Positions 11,015 through 21,801 of a DNA stretch of 64,000 nucleotides are shown here, one piece after another. This stretch comes from Cubamyces lactineus (Eukaryota; Basidiomycota; Agaricomycetes; Polyporales; Polyporaceae). Each line of letters begins with the position of its first letter. Within the stretch, counting starts at the first letter, position 1. The DNA lies in the NCBI GenBank assembly GCA_022376465.1, contig JACDTU010000010.1, forward strand, positions 248,001 to 312,000. The letters are read 5' to 3'. The notes under the pieces were generated by a model, which was given only the letters and a program-made list of their open reading frames with translations, did not search any database and had not been told where the DNA came from. The position numbers were made by a program, and so were the translations under genes.

Positions 11015-11846
11015 CGCGCATGTGTACTGGTTTCGGCTCGGAGTCAATGCAATAGGTTATTTTACCTGTTCTTCACGAACGCTGTTCTCGGCATGCCGAG
11101 TCCTTGTGACTTCTTGCGTGAGAATGATCGAGACTCGAGAGAACATCGAGGATTGCAGGATACTGACCAGACTCCCCCGATACCCGTATTGCCATAGCAC
11201 GGCCTGGTTGTTTTGCCTTGCTTGGCAAAGGCTTTCGATCCTAACAACGACAAACACTTAATGCCGTGGTGGCCTTCACTGAATCGATCGATTAGTACTT
11301 CATGTCGGCATAGACCATGCTTGTTTACGTTGAATGGTGGTTACGATAGATCGAAGCACTTCTCGGCGCCGTTGGGCGACTGTTACACGTAGTGCAGCTG
11401 ACGTCGCTGAGACAGAAGGTATCGCATACATACACCGGATAGACTACCCATGTACAGCCGACTCCCGAGTGACTATTACACGATAGAGAGCCTAAGCAAG
11501 AATAATTTGAATACGAGATAAAGAACTACTACAATGATGTCCGCACTGACGAATTACAAGATATACAAGAACAACATGGACGAGAGCTGGAGAGCAGTGC
11601 TACGGTGCTACGGGGCGACACGGGTACGGGCTGAGAAAGGTCCACCGAGAGTCGAGAAAGTCATAAACAATCGACGTCGTAACGTGAAGAGGGGGACACG
11701 AAAGGACGTAAGAGGACAGCTGCAGGGCGAGGATAGACCGAGGGTCCAGAAACTCAGACAGACGAAAGACGCGGGCAAAGTGTTTTGCCGTCCAGATCAG
11801 ACACCGCGGCATTCATTGCGCCCATCTGCACCGAGCGGTGGTCAAC
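11015..11846. other. Convergent intergenic region
   Basis: This region lies between two converging genes, and their 3' UTRs and polyadenylation sites must lie here. An A/T-rich stretch at about 11490-11540 is the best candidate for terminator and poly(A) signals. The open frame at 11534-12082 (+) overlaps the end of the transcription factor on the other strand and looks like a shadow. Confidence 0.5.
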
Positions 11847-14800
11847 TCAACGCCAGCGAGCCGAGCCGCGATATGACAAACGGACGCACCTATTTGGCCC
11901 AGGGACCCACTGTTCCGATGGATGTCTGCCAGCGTCAGAAGGCGCAGTTGCTGCTGGATAGGGTACCGAGTTCCCTGCGAGATCGCGCTGGCCGCCCGTG
12001 TACTGCCTCTGCCTGTATGCTTCCTCGAGCAGGCGCAGGCGCAGGCACTCGCGCGCGTCGAGCGGGGCTTCTTCGTGCTTGAGGAACGACGGCCGATAGT
12101 CCGCAGGAAGCGACTGCGGGTTGGCGCCAAACGCTTGCTGGTGATGCGCCGGGCCAGGGAACGGGATCTGGTGGTACCCAGGCTGCTGATGGTGCAGCGG
12201 CTGCTCCGCCGAGCGGGGTAGGTGCGGGGGCCGCACGTCCTGGAAACCGGCACGGTGCATCTGCACAGGGACCGGGCGACCCTGCGCGAGATTTACGTGG
12301 AGGTTTGGCATGTTCAGATTGTGGTGAGGGTGGTGTTGGAGGTGTTGGGAATAGACAGACGCCTGCGCGGGCGGCTTGTGCACCGGCGCTGGTGTGAACT
12401 GTTGGGGCGGGGGCTGGGGAGGCATAAACATAGCAAAGTCGGGCAGCGGCGGCGGTGAGGCCGGCGCTCCGTTCATGTCCCACAGCTGAGGCAAACTGCC
12501 GTCTAAAGACAGTTGCATAGAGATCGGCGCGCCTGTGCCTGAGAAGTGGGATGCGACGGAGGCACGGGGTGTCGGATGTACGAGAGGGCGAGGCTCTTGA
12601 TATGCGTGCAATTCGTAGTGGCCCGACGGCGTTAATGTAGGTATCCGCGAAGCGTAGTCGTGCTGCTGTGAATGCGACGTCGGTGCCACGTTATACGCGG
12701 GTGCGAAGGGCTCTGGCACGGAGGCGAGCGGTAACGACGGCGAGTCGTCCATAGGGCTATCCGGTAGCGCGTCCTTCAATTCATCGCTACGTGAGAGAAG
12801 ATCAGTTCTGTATGTCACCAAAACCTCAAAATCGGCGCGGATCTTTTCAACTTACAGCATCTCGCGGGCGAGTTCCCATTTGGCGCTTATTTCCTCCAGC
12901 CGCGCCATCGTGTCCCCAATCTCGGCCAAGACCGATGCGATCTCCTGTGCCATCTGCGTACGGGCGTCGGTGGAGAGCCATCGCTGGGTGCCGTACTGTC
13001 GGATGAGATCCCAAAGACGGACGAGTAGGACCCCAGCACACGCGAACGAAACCTGGACAACGTTCGTGAGATTTAACATACCGCGCTTCATCTGCACGTC
13101 GAGAATGTACGACGCGGCCCGGGCCGAGCTGAGACAGATTGTCATAGCCTTCTGTGAGAAGACATCGCGTCGCGTAGGTTGGGGAGGGGATTGAGGGACG
13201 CTCCGAGGGATGCGTATGAACGCACGGTAGACGAGGATCTGCACCAGATGATAAGTTGTGTACAGCGTCGCTGCCTGGGTAGCGAATGCACGGTCTTCCA
13301 TATCAGGGCGCCATCGCACTGGATCGCGGTGAGAGAGTGCTACCCGGCGATTAATCATGCCACGTACAATGTGGTGGGAGCTCCTGCAACCACTTGAGCA
13401 ACGCCTCATTCAACTGTTCGATGGACTGCTCCTTGCTCTGTCGCGGAGAATCGCGCTGCAGGCCATCAATAGGTCTACTTGGGGTATACTGTACAACCAT
13501 GGTGTTCAGCCGCAACACGAGCCAACGTGCACAAGATACATACCAACATCTTGAGCGCGAACGCTACGATATGACTTAATTTGATCCACTGTATGAACGC
13601 TGTGATACGCGAAGGTTTTCCCTCTGGCTGCCGGAAGGCAAGCTCGGGATTCTCGTTCTCCCAATACTCGTCGTCCACTTCGAGGGGCAGCTCCAAGTCA
13701 AGGCTACGGTTTTTGGTCAGTATATTCGCGAGTGCGATACTTGGTAGTGACTCACTCCTCTTCTCGAGTGCAACACGGCCTACCGATTAGCATACTACCG
13801 ATCCGGTCAAAGGCGACGAGGTGCCAGTAAGCCCTTTTCCAGAGTTCCTCTTCAATCGTGGGCTCCCTTCCGTACATCTTCTTACGGTGGGCACCAACGT
13901 CCTGCGCTTTCAACACGCCGACGCTGAGGTAGAACCACGAGCCGTGCAGCGCAACTGTGCCGCGCCAATACTGGCTGATGAGCTGGCAGTGGCGCGAACA
14001 TGCCAGAAAAACGTGCACGGGTGTGTGAACAACAGAGCAGGAACAGACAGGGGTGCATCAGACCGAGGGTTGGGAAATCATGTCGCGGAATTGACTTACG
14101 GCGAAACTCTGGATCTCGAACAGCTCGGGTGGGCAAAGGACGCTGCGCCGCGTTTCGTGCACCTCTGACGGCGAAAAGACACCTTGTTGAACATCGTGGC
14201 AGAGAACCATGAGAGTGGGTAACACTCACTTATGCTCGTGGCGATGTATTTCCAGCCCGCCAAAGTCCAGATGTCCTCGTTCTCACCTGCAATCACCTTG
14301 TCCGCAACTTCGTCCGGTAGCACTCTGGGATCAGAGCTCCACCGACTGGCGACCCCAAAGATTGACAAGCATATACACGCGAACCAGACATTACGCGTAT
14401 ACAGCCTCTCACGCCACTGGCGCTCGAAGGTAGGGCGATGAAGCAACTGAATGCACGCACGGTTAGTAGTCGGCGAGCGTGGTGTGAAGCGCACATACCG
14501 GAAAAGTGAGACTGTTGTACTCAAAGTAATCGTTGAGTAGGCTCTCCGCTAGGTCAGGTGGAGGAAATGCGGGCAAGAGAAAATCGGGAACGACCGTTGG
14601 GTCGTCCGTATGCTCGAATGCTTGCTCCCACTGAAAGTGGCGGATTAGACAACGTTGTGAAGCCACGTAAGTACGACATACGGGTGGCATGGACCAGAAC
14701 TCTGGTCGCTTCGTGCTGGATGAGGGAGAGAGTTGTATGCTGGCTGGTGAGTTAGACTGCCGGCCGTCGCTCGAATTGGAAACATTTTCGACGATATGCT

Positions 14801-15939
14801 TCTGTATCAGATCCCGCGTGGTCGAAATGAGCTTAAACGAGCTGCTTTTCCCGTGAAACCTCCATTGGTTGTCGTTTCCATATGCTTCCGTGGAGGGTTC
14901 GGTTGGCTGGAGGCCTCGCAGCGTTAGACGCTTCAATCCTCGCACGATGCTCAGCTCTCCTGCCTCGTCCATGTCAGACGAATCCGATAATGACGAGCAG
15001 GATGCGTCATGATCAGAGCTGGAAGCCGGCTCCGGTGCAGAGGACTTCCGTGGCTTCTTGCCCTTCGAGGCAGAAGGCTTCCTACCAGCCATAGGACGAG
15101 ACTGGGAGCCTTCTCCATCTTTACCGGAGGCAGTAGTGGGACACGCGGCTCGACCAGGGGGCGGGGAAGTAAGAGACACCGGTGATTGTGCCTTACTACC
15201 TGTAGGCGAAGTGTGAACAAGTTGCGGGGAGTTCGACCCAGCCTGGTCAGAGCATGTTGGAGGGGCTGCATCGTTCTTCCACGAGTCGCGGATAATGGGC
15301 GGGCCCAACTCGGAGGAAAAGTCAAGTTCCGGACGCAACTATAAGGTCCGTTAGCTGTGCTCAGAACACACACCACAATGGAGAGGTGTGACGAGGAGGG
15401 GCCGCGGAATGGGACAACGGAAGAGATTGTTATCGGAACACTAACCCTCTTTAAAAGAGCTTCCATTCTCTCCACCCTGTTCTCCAATCCCACGACATAT
15501 CTGCACGACGAGGTGAGGGCTGCGGCAGGTAGGGATGTTCGAGCAGCGGAACTTACGCCTTAGGAGGACCTCGAGGTTTCGAGCCTTCGCTGAACGGGAC
15601 ATCAAGCAGATTCAGAGTGTATGTGCGTGCCGAGAGACGTGCTGTAACTTACACATATGTACATGTGCGCGAGTTTGAGATGCAGTTGCTGCAGACATTG
15701 TCCGGCATGCTAGGGCCATCACATCGAGCCTTCCTCCTGCGGCAGAAGTCACAGGCACGCTCGACCTTTCGTTTCTTGCTACCATTCCCTTCAGCAGAAG
15801 AATCGACCGCGTAGTAGGCAGCGGAGAACTGCACTGCGGAGGACGATGCGTTTGACGGATCCGGAGCGAACTCTTCTCCGAGGTCGATGACCGCAGTGGG
15901 TTGCCCGGGGGTCCAGCCGAGGAGACTGCCGCGCTCCAT
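11847..15939 (-). CDS. Zn2Cys6 fungal transcription factor with Fungal_trans domain
   Basis: This is a nuclear DNA-binding regulator. Near the N-terminus KKRKVERACDFCRRRKARC begins a binuclear zinc cluster. The six cysteines are at about residues 63, 66, 73, 83, 86 and 93, with spacing C-x2-C-x6-C-x9-C-x2-C-x6-C. It is preceded by a basic nuclear-localisation-like stretch. Spliced exons continue with KPRGPPK and the coiled coil VVGLENRVERMEALLKRL, then RPELDFSSELGPPIIRDSW. The middle homology region follows: LLHRPTFERQWRERLYTRN, EDIWTLAGWKYIATSI, VGVLKAQDVGAHRKKMYGRE, LWKRAYWHLVAFDRIGSMLI. Further on come LPLEVDDEYWENENPELAF and FIRIPRSVPQSPP. The C-terminal 300 residues are Pro/Gln/His-rich and may activate transcription. 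I do not recognise the orthologue, so targets are unknown. The last exon border and exact stop are less certain than the start. Confidence 0.85.
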
Positions 15940-17014
15940 GTTGCGGAATCAGTGTATGCGCAAGCGGACAGCGAGCAAGCGAGACGAGAGAGCACGTAGA
16001 AGATGGTGGTCCGGAGAGAGCAGCATAGGTGCGGACTTCTTATTCACGCTGGTTCGCCAGGGCGCTGGAGGCGCGATCAGTTTCCCAACGCCCTCTGCTC
16101 CTGTGACTCTTTCGTAATGCAGCCTTTCGTGCGCCTCCTTTCTCACACGCTCGTCTTCGCGGAATCGCGCTGTAAACAATTCTTTCGTATATGCCTCCTC
16201 GCGGCGTGGAGAGACTGAAGGGCCTCAATCGACACAGACTACATCTCCGACAATCACCAGGCGCATTACCCCGCGCCATCCGCGCGAGCTACTCACGCCA
16301 CACACATTACGCGGGTCCTCTAAACGACACACTGCATACAACAACAGCTTCGCGCGCACTTCCGAGGTTTGCTACACACGAACCCTGCAGGCTCTACGTG
16401 CGAAAGATCAGGCCGTCGAGCGTGCTCTGCTGGGCTGTGTACGTGTTGGCCGAGTGACGAGTTTCAGACAACTGCGGAGGCAACCAAAGACGCGGAACCT
16501 CTGAATCGAGTCTCCTCCAACGGCCGAGGCCAATTGGATGCCTCCGGCCCCCCCGGGCCGCTTCCTAAGCCGAAAAATCGAATTGAGCAAATTCCCCGAT
16601 CCTGGGCTGGCGATCTCCCAAGCGCCGGAGGAGGGGGCCGGGTGGCCGTGCTGCCGCGCTTCTACAAACGATGTCCGGTTCAGCACCGTCCCTCTTTGTC
16701 AGAAACCCACCTTGAACCACGCACGCTTTCTTCAAATTCATCATCAGCACGAGGAACCCTTCCTCGCATCTCACGCGAGCAAGTCACGCTCTCGCATACA
16801 TACATCGGACCAACTTGAACCTCGTCGTCGCATCCACCTCTCGTATGTATACGACACTCCTCTATGGCAGCCATTGAAGCACAGCTGCTGACCGTTTTGT
16901 CCTCAAGCTGTCTTCAGAACTCGTGCTACTTGCTCGGTGAGAAGTCACCAAGCTTGTTGTGGGGATCAAGCGCTAACCACTACAGAAATCTAGTTAACCT
17001 TTGACGTAGCAACG
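15940..17014. other. Divergent intergenic region with promoters
   Basis: About 1.07 kb lies between the minus-strand transcription factor and SDHAF4 on the plus strand. No coding sequence is recognised. It contains a very GC-rich block near 16550 (GGCCCCCCCGGGCC) and a C/T-rich tract at about 16700-16860, typical of fungal promoters and leaders. The last 80 bp hold a likely 5' UTR intron, listed separately. Confidence 0.5.
16937..16985 (+). other. Probable 5' UTR intron of the SDHAF4 gene
   Basis: A 49-bp segment runs from GTGAGA to ACTACAG. It has a branch-point-like CGCTAAC 10-15 bp before the acceptor and the size usual for introns here. It lies 29 bp upstream of the SDHAF4 start codon. 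The upstream exon carries an ATG at 16864 that, after splicing, would open a small upstream reading frame closed by TAG in the next exon. This is inferred from splice signals alone. Confidence 0.45.
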
Positions 17015-17404
17015 ATGTACACACACGGCGTTCGAACGGCCATTCGCATCAGTACCCGGCGGCCTGCAGCGTTTGTAGCTCGCGTATCGGGCAGGCCCAT
17101 GTCTTCGGGCCATCCCCTCGTCCGCCCAGCACCCCCTCCGCTTCCCAGGGAACAACAGCGTGAATTCGAGGAGCTGGTCAGGAGTGCGCAAGCACCACTC
17201 TCAGGTGGCCAGAAAGTCGACCCCTCCGCCAAGGAAGCAGACATGGCCCTACATCCTGACGCACTCGCACCCATAGTCCCCGAATTTGAGGGCGACACCA
17301 ACCCGGTCACGGGGGAGAAAGGTGGCCCTAAGCGCGAGCCTGTCGGCAGATGGGGTAAAGGCGAGGGCGATTGGAGCTTCAAGGGCAGGGTGTCGGATTT
17401 CTAG
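17015..17404 (+). CDS. SDH8: Succinate dehydrogenase assembly factor 4 (SDH8/SDHAF4)
   Basis: SDHAF4 is a small mitochondrial matrix chaperone that binds flavinated SdhA and protects it until the SdhA-SdhB dimer of complex II forms. The 129-residue protein starts with a mitochondrial presequence rich in Arg and lacking acidic residues (MYTHGVRTAIRISTRRPAAF). A variable linker follows, then the conserved C-terminal signature GDTNPVTGEKGGPKREPVGR followed by WGKGEGDWSFKGRVSDF at the extreme C-terminus, the hallmark of this family. It is a single exon, with length within the family range. The identification is secure. Confidence 0.93.
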   Translation: MYTHGVRTAIRISTRRPAAFVARVSGRPMSSGHPLVRPAPPPLPREQQREFEELVRSAQAPLSGGQKVDPSAKEADMALHPDALAPIVPEFEGDTNPVTGEKGGPKREPVGRWGKGEGDWSFKGRVSDF

Positions 17405-18061
17405 CCTTGCGGTACCATTGCACCGTCTGTCGCTGCGATCTCTTGTTTGTGGAGCCTGTTGTGCCTGATAACATGGCGCGAAACCGATGTGCTGACTTGA
17501 TATACCACTACAAAATTGGGGAACTACTACCAGCGCATCACGTGCATGCACTTCACTGACATCCAGATTTTACATGTCATTTAGTAAGGTTTGTTCAAGC
17601 CATTCTCCTGTCAATTATTGCCTTGGATATGATTGTATACTGCGTGCCTTGGTACAATGGCGGGGCCAATCAGGCGCATAGTTGCGTAAAACTGTTTACC
17701 CGGCTCGTCAGCTGCATTTCTACAGTTTGTCAGAGCGGCGTAGCCTTTCTACTTATATGGCAAAGTATTTCCACAAGCCAGCCGCGGCAACAGCGCGAAC
17801 GTCTAACGGCGTTCACCGCCACTCAGCAGCAGGGTTTTTAACGCAGACCTTCTTCAGAAAACGGCCCTCAACTAAGAAAACAACACCTCCGAGAAAACAT
17901 CTCCCAAAATTCGCTCCTCAGCCATATCAACCTTGTTTAGGCGCCATTGTCTTCCCAGGCGATACAGCCTCCGCACGTCTATTAGCCCAGTACTATCAGT
18001 CCACCGGTCGTTTTCACCCAATTCCAATCTAGCGTACATATCCAACAGTGCATCCGCCAAG
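17405..18061. other. Intergenic region upstream of the hemerythrin-domain gene
   Basis: Nothing coding is recognised in these 657 bp. They must contain the SDHAF4 3' end and the promoter of the following gene. An AT-rich CTTATATGG at about 17753-17761 could be a weak TATA-like element. Confidence 0.45.
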
Positions 18062-18978
18062 ATGTCGAGTTCAAGGGACGAAGCCAAGTGGAATAGGGTG
18101 AGTCTACTACTGACCGGGAGCACTTCGTTCATATCACCACGAACTCGAACACTAACGACGCATCGTATTCATACCAGCTCGCGGAAGCCATGACTTATTT
18201 CCACAACCATTTCAAGCATGAATGTAAGTACCACTTCATACAGTACGAATTCGCCTACTACCAGCCTGACCTCTTCATGAAGTCAATGCCATCTACGAGG
18301 TAGGACGATTCGCACATGCGCCTCGAGTCGTGCACTGAAGTCTCATGCGGCGGGCTACCTGATAACATAGCTAGCGGACGGGTCCTTCGCCAAACGAGGC
18401 ATGTCCCTACCGATGTACCTCAGGTTAGCGTCGCAACTAGCTAGAGGTAGGTTTACTTCTCGTGTAGCCCTACGCGAACCGCGCCTGGCTATCTTACTCA
18501 CGAAACTGCACTCAAAAACCGCATACACTAGGTCTCACCACGCATCATACCATCGAAGAGCGGTACATCTTCCCGATCCTCGCCAAACGCATGACCTCGT
18601 TCAAGGACGACGAGGTGCACCTGAAGTCGCACGAGGCCATCCATCACGGTGCGTCTCGCCTCCCATTTAGGTTCCACAGACGGGTTCGCTGAGACGATGT
18701 TTGTGATCGGTGCTTGTACTACCAGGGCTTGATGAATTAACGGCGCTGATCCGCAAGTGGTCGGAGGAACCGTCAAAGTACAGTCCGGAAGAAATGCGCG
18801 CGTGTCTTGATAGCTGGCGCGAGGTTTTGTTCAAGCACCTCGATCAGGAGGTACGTTGTCTGGCTCGTCTAGCTGGGGGTCCTTACTGATTCGGATATAT
18901 GCGCAGGTACAGGACCTATCTGGCGAAAATATGAAGAAGTATTGGACGCTTGAGGAACTGGAACGCATACCCATCTAA
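18062..18978 (+). CDS. Hemerythrin (HHE) cation-binding domain protein
   Basis: Spliced exons give MSSSRDEAKWNRLAEAMTYF, then HNHFKHEFNAIYELADGSFA, MYLRLASQLARGLTTHHTIE, ERYIFPILAKRM, DEVHLKSHEAIHHGLDELTA and WREVLFKHLDQEVQDLSGEN. The repeated His/Glu pairs (HNHFKHE, HHTIEE, HEAIHHGLDEL, HLDQEV) lie on four helices, the pattern of the hemerythrin/HHE fold that holds a di-iron centre. Fungal members of this size are cytosolic and poorly characterised; suggested roles are in iron, oxygen or nitrosative stress. The exons are short (as little as about 40 bp) and separated by 50-60-bp introns. The start was chosen because MSSSRDEAKW leads directly into the first helix. The protein ends LEELERIPI, TAA at 18976-18978. 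Confidence 0.85.
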
Positions 18979-19570
18979 GCGATTCGGGAGGTAGCTACCA
19001 AGTCGTGGATAAATATTTCTCATTACTCGAGTGCAGTGCTATATTACGGGAGAACTATAAAATTGATCGCCCTACTTCGTCCGTTCGCACGTCTTTTGAA
19101 TAATCAGATCTGAGCCGTTGTCGACTGTACCAACTTCAGAGGCACGAGGGCAGCTTGTTATGTGTCCGCTGCATACATCACCTTGTTAGGCGCAACAACC
19201 AATTCCATATCAAGTTCGAAGTATTGCCCAGATGTTGCAGTACCGCCACAGTATGTCCTGAGTTCTTCACTGCGGCGCAGCCATTAGTAATTACGCCAGC
19301 ACAGAACAATAACAACAACTGGGACGTACCCAGTGAGGAACACTCTCTGACGCTCTCGTCGAGAACGTGGAAGGCTTGATGTAGATAGCATTGGCAGCCA
19401 GGCGACGGGGTGAGAACGCCGCCCTGTATGGGGATCTGAGCAATGTGCACCGCGATGTACACCCAGGACCGAATGCGCATTTGAAATGAGGTGGCGGTTG
19501 CCTCTAAACTGCTTGAAAATTGGTGAAGATCCGACTGCGCCAACGGAGCGAGACTGGATGTGTATGGATC
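18979..19570. other. Intergenic region without a recognised gene
   Basis: This is the 3' flank of the hemerythrin-domain gene. The open frames on both strands show no motifs and no splice support. Confidence 0.4.
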
Positions 19571-19981
19571 ATGGCGGCCGAGGCCGGCCCCTCGTCAAAG
19601 TCCGAGATACACCGCTCGCGGAGGCGGCGCCAACGAGAGTATATGTCAGACTCCATCCTGGCTCGTGATGAAATTATGCACATTCACGGGCGTACTAGCA
19701 CAGAGTGGCCGTTAGATGCCCGTGTCTTCCCCTTGACCCTTGCATAGTGAATTGGTCCGTGGCTCCATGATGACCGGGCCTATCCCGCGGCCTCCTTCAA
19801 AAGCTATGCAAAAGCCAGGAATATCAGCGCTCGGAACACTGCAGTGCAAAAGGATGCGAAGCTCGAGGGGCCCGGGTCGGCTGAGGACGCGATGCTGTTG
19901 GCCACATCCGACTCCGAGTTGAATTTGAGTCCGAGGTGGCGTGAACCACCGCGCTTGCCATATCCGGCGTCTGTACGATGA
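19571..19981 (+). CDS. Possible small two-exon gene (118 aa), unknown
   Basis: Exon 1 (19571-19746) codes MAAEAGPSSKSEIHRSRRRR and continues REYMSDSILARDEIMHIHG and TEWPLDARVFPLTLA. A 57-bp GTGAAT..AAAAG intron (19747-19803) keeps the frame into exon 2 (19804-19981): YAKARNISARNTAVQKDAKL, EGPGSAEDAMLLATSDSELN, LSPRWREPPRLPYPASVR, stop. Supporting it are a start context after GATC, a sensible hydrophilic composition, and a frame-preserving intron of the size typical here. Against it: I recognise no family, the intron signals are not ideal, and there is only 134 bp to the HOB3 start. Treat as a candidate only. Confidence 0.3.
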
Positions 19982-20115
19982 CAAGCGCCCATGTACTGTG
20001 ATCTCGGGTCTAAGCGCAGGAGACTCCGCACAGTCCGCACCGCCATCATCTGTACACCCTCCGCTCTCTCCTCTGCCACTTACCTCATCCATACCACTCT
20101 CTGACATATCCCATC

Positions 20116-21415
20116 ATGAGTTGGACAGGGTAAGCGGCATAATACCTGCGTGTAGACCACTACTGACGCGCTTTGCGTGGATAGTTTCAAGAAAGGCATC
20201 TCGCGTGCGGGTACTACAGTAATGCCGACTCTCGTTTCGAACCTCCCTAGTACTCGCTTCTGAGACGAGACTACGACAGCTCCTACAGAAGACGGGCCAG
20301 ATTGAGCGGACGGTAGACAGAGAGTTCGCAGATGAGGAGGCGAAGTACAAAATGTGCGTCTGCTCCAGCTGTTCCTGGCACTGTATTCTAACGCGGACCT
20401 GCAGCTTTGAGAAGGAATGCCAGGCACTGCAGAAGGCTGCCAAGGGCTACTCGGACGCGATGAAGGGTGCGGGGCGCATAGTGACCACTATTTACTGGCC
20501 GCCTCTGACATCAGTGCAGCTATGACCGCGACTCAAGGTCGCCTAGCAGATACCATCGACGTTTTCTACAGCGCTGCCGACAAGGCATCCGAAAGCGCAA
20601 TGGCGGCCCATGCATACAAACGAGCAGTAGACGACCTCGACACCGGTATCGGACGTGAACTAGTATGTCCCCATGCCCTCCCGCTACCCCAGCACGCATG
20701 AACAGTGCCCGCTGCCCTACAGGAAGCACCCTACCGCACCACCGTTATGGAGCCCCTAGGCAAGATGAACGCCATCTTCCCCGTCGTGAACGAGCAGATT
20801 AACAAGCGCAACCACAAGGTGCGTCTTCCTCATGTCGCCCGCGGCCTGACACGCTGCTGACGAGCGAACCAGCTCCTAGATTACGACGCAGCGCGCAGCA
20901 AGCTGAACAAGCTTATCGCGAAGCCGAGCGACGATCCCACAAAGCTGCCTCGAGTGAGTCGCACGACCTGTGCCGTTCTGTGTCCGCAGGCGTTGAACTG
21001 AGTTGGGGTACGCGTCTAGGCCCAGCAAGAACACGATGAGGCGAAGGAGGTGTTCGACATGCTGAACGAGCAGTTGATATCGGAGCTGCCCCAACTGCTC
21101 GACCTCCGTATCCCCTACTTTGATCCTAGTTTCGAGGCCATGATTCGCATGCAAAGCAAGTTTGCGGAGGAGGGCTACGAGAAGCTAGGGGGCGTGCAAA
21201 GGTGAGCCATCAAGCTGTCTCGTTCGAATCCACCTCTGACTAGCGCTGCTTCGCAGGTACTTCGCCGAGAACGTTCGAGATGACTATGCTGGTGGACAGC
21301 TCGATGCTCAGGTATGTTACGTCGTTCACGTGCAGAGATCTTCGTACTCAATGTGTGAAAGGTGGAGAGCGTTCTGCAGGAGATGCGGGAACTGACCATC
21401 TGCGGCGCGAGCTGA
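20116..21415 (+). CDS. HOB3: BAR-domain protein HOB3 / RVS161 (amphiphysin-like)
   Basis: The Rvs161/Hob3 branch of amphiphysins forms curved BAR dimers that act in endocytic scission, actin organisation and, in fission yeast, Cdc42 activation at the septum. Exon 1 is tiny (MSWTG), followed by FKKGISRAGTT, LLQKTGQIERTVDREFADEE, FEKECQALQKAAKGYSDAMK, MTATQGRLADTIDVFYSAAD, YKRAVDDLDTGIGRELEAPY, RTTVMEPLGKMNAIFPVVNE, QINKRNHKLLDYDAARSKL and LNEQLISELPQLLDLRIPYF. The end is YFAENVRDDYAGGQLDAQVE then LQEMRELTICGAS. The full BAR domain is present, with no SH3 domain, as expected for the Hob3/Rvs161 type rather than Rvs167. At least seven introns. Not every splice border was checked. Confidence 0.92.
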
Positions 21416-21801
21416 GGTTCCAAGAGATGTACCAAACTGATGTTGTATCACTATACCACAGGTTACCACTGTACAACCCACAACTGGTTCGGATAGACAT
21501 GCACATTTGTGCGGTCTGCATTGATCATTGACAGGATTGCTCTGGTACACCATTGGATACACTATGTACTGACTAGAACGGAGAATGTTTGGGACACTAT
21601 ACAGGGCTCTACGGATACGTTGCGAAGCATGGAGAGCGCTGCCGTGACAAGAGAAACGTTGCAAGTCGTTGATGTTGTTGTTCTGCGGGATGCCGAAACG
21701 GTGACGAGAAGCTGCGTGATGCGAGAAACTCACAGAATGAATAGAATCACGAAAGGAACCAGGAGTACTAGACAGAACGATTGCGCACACCGTCCAGCCT
21801 G
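21416..21801. other. Convergent 3' flanks
   Basis: 386 bp lie between the HOB3 stop and the stop of the minus-strand coiled-coil gene. It presumably holds both 3' UTRs. No gene is recognised. Confidence 0.5.

Noticed and set aside
17872..18132. Minus-strand 86-codon frame with helical composition
   Set aside because: It overlaps the hemerythrin-domain gene start on the other strand and its promoter, with no motif or splice partner.
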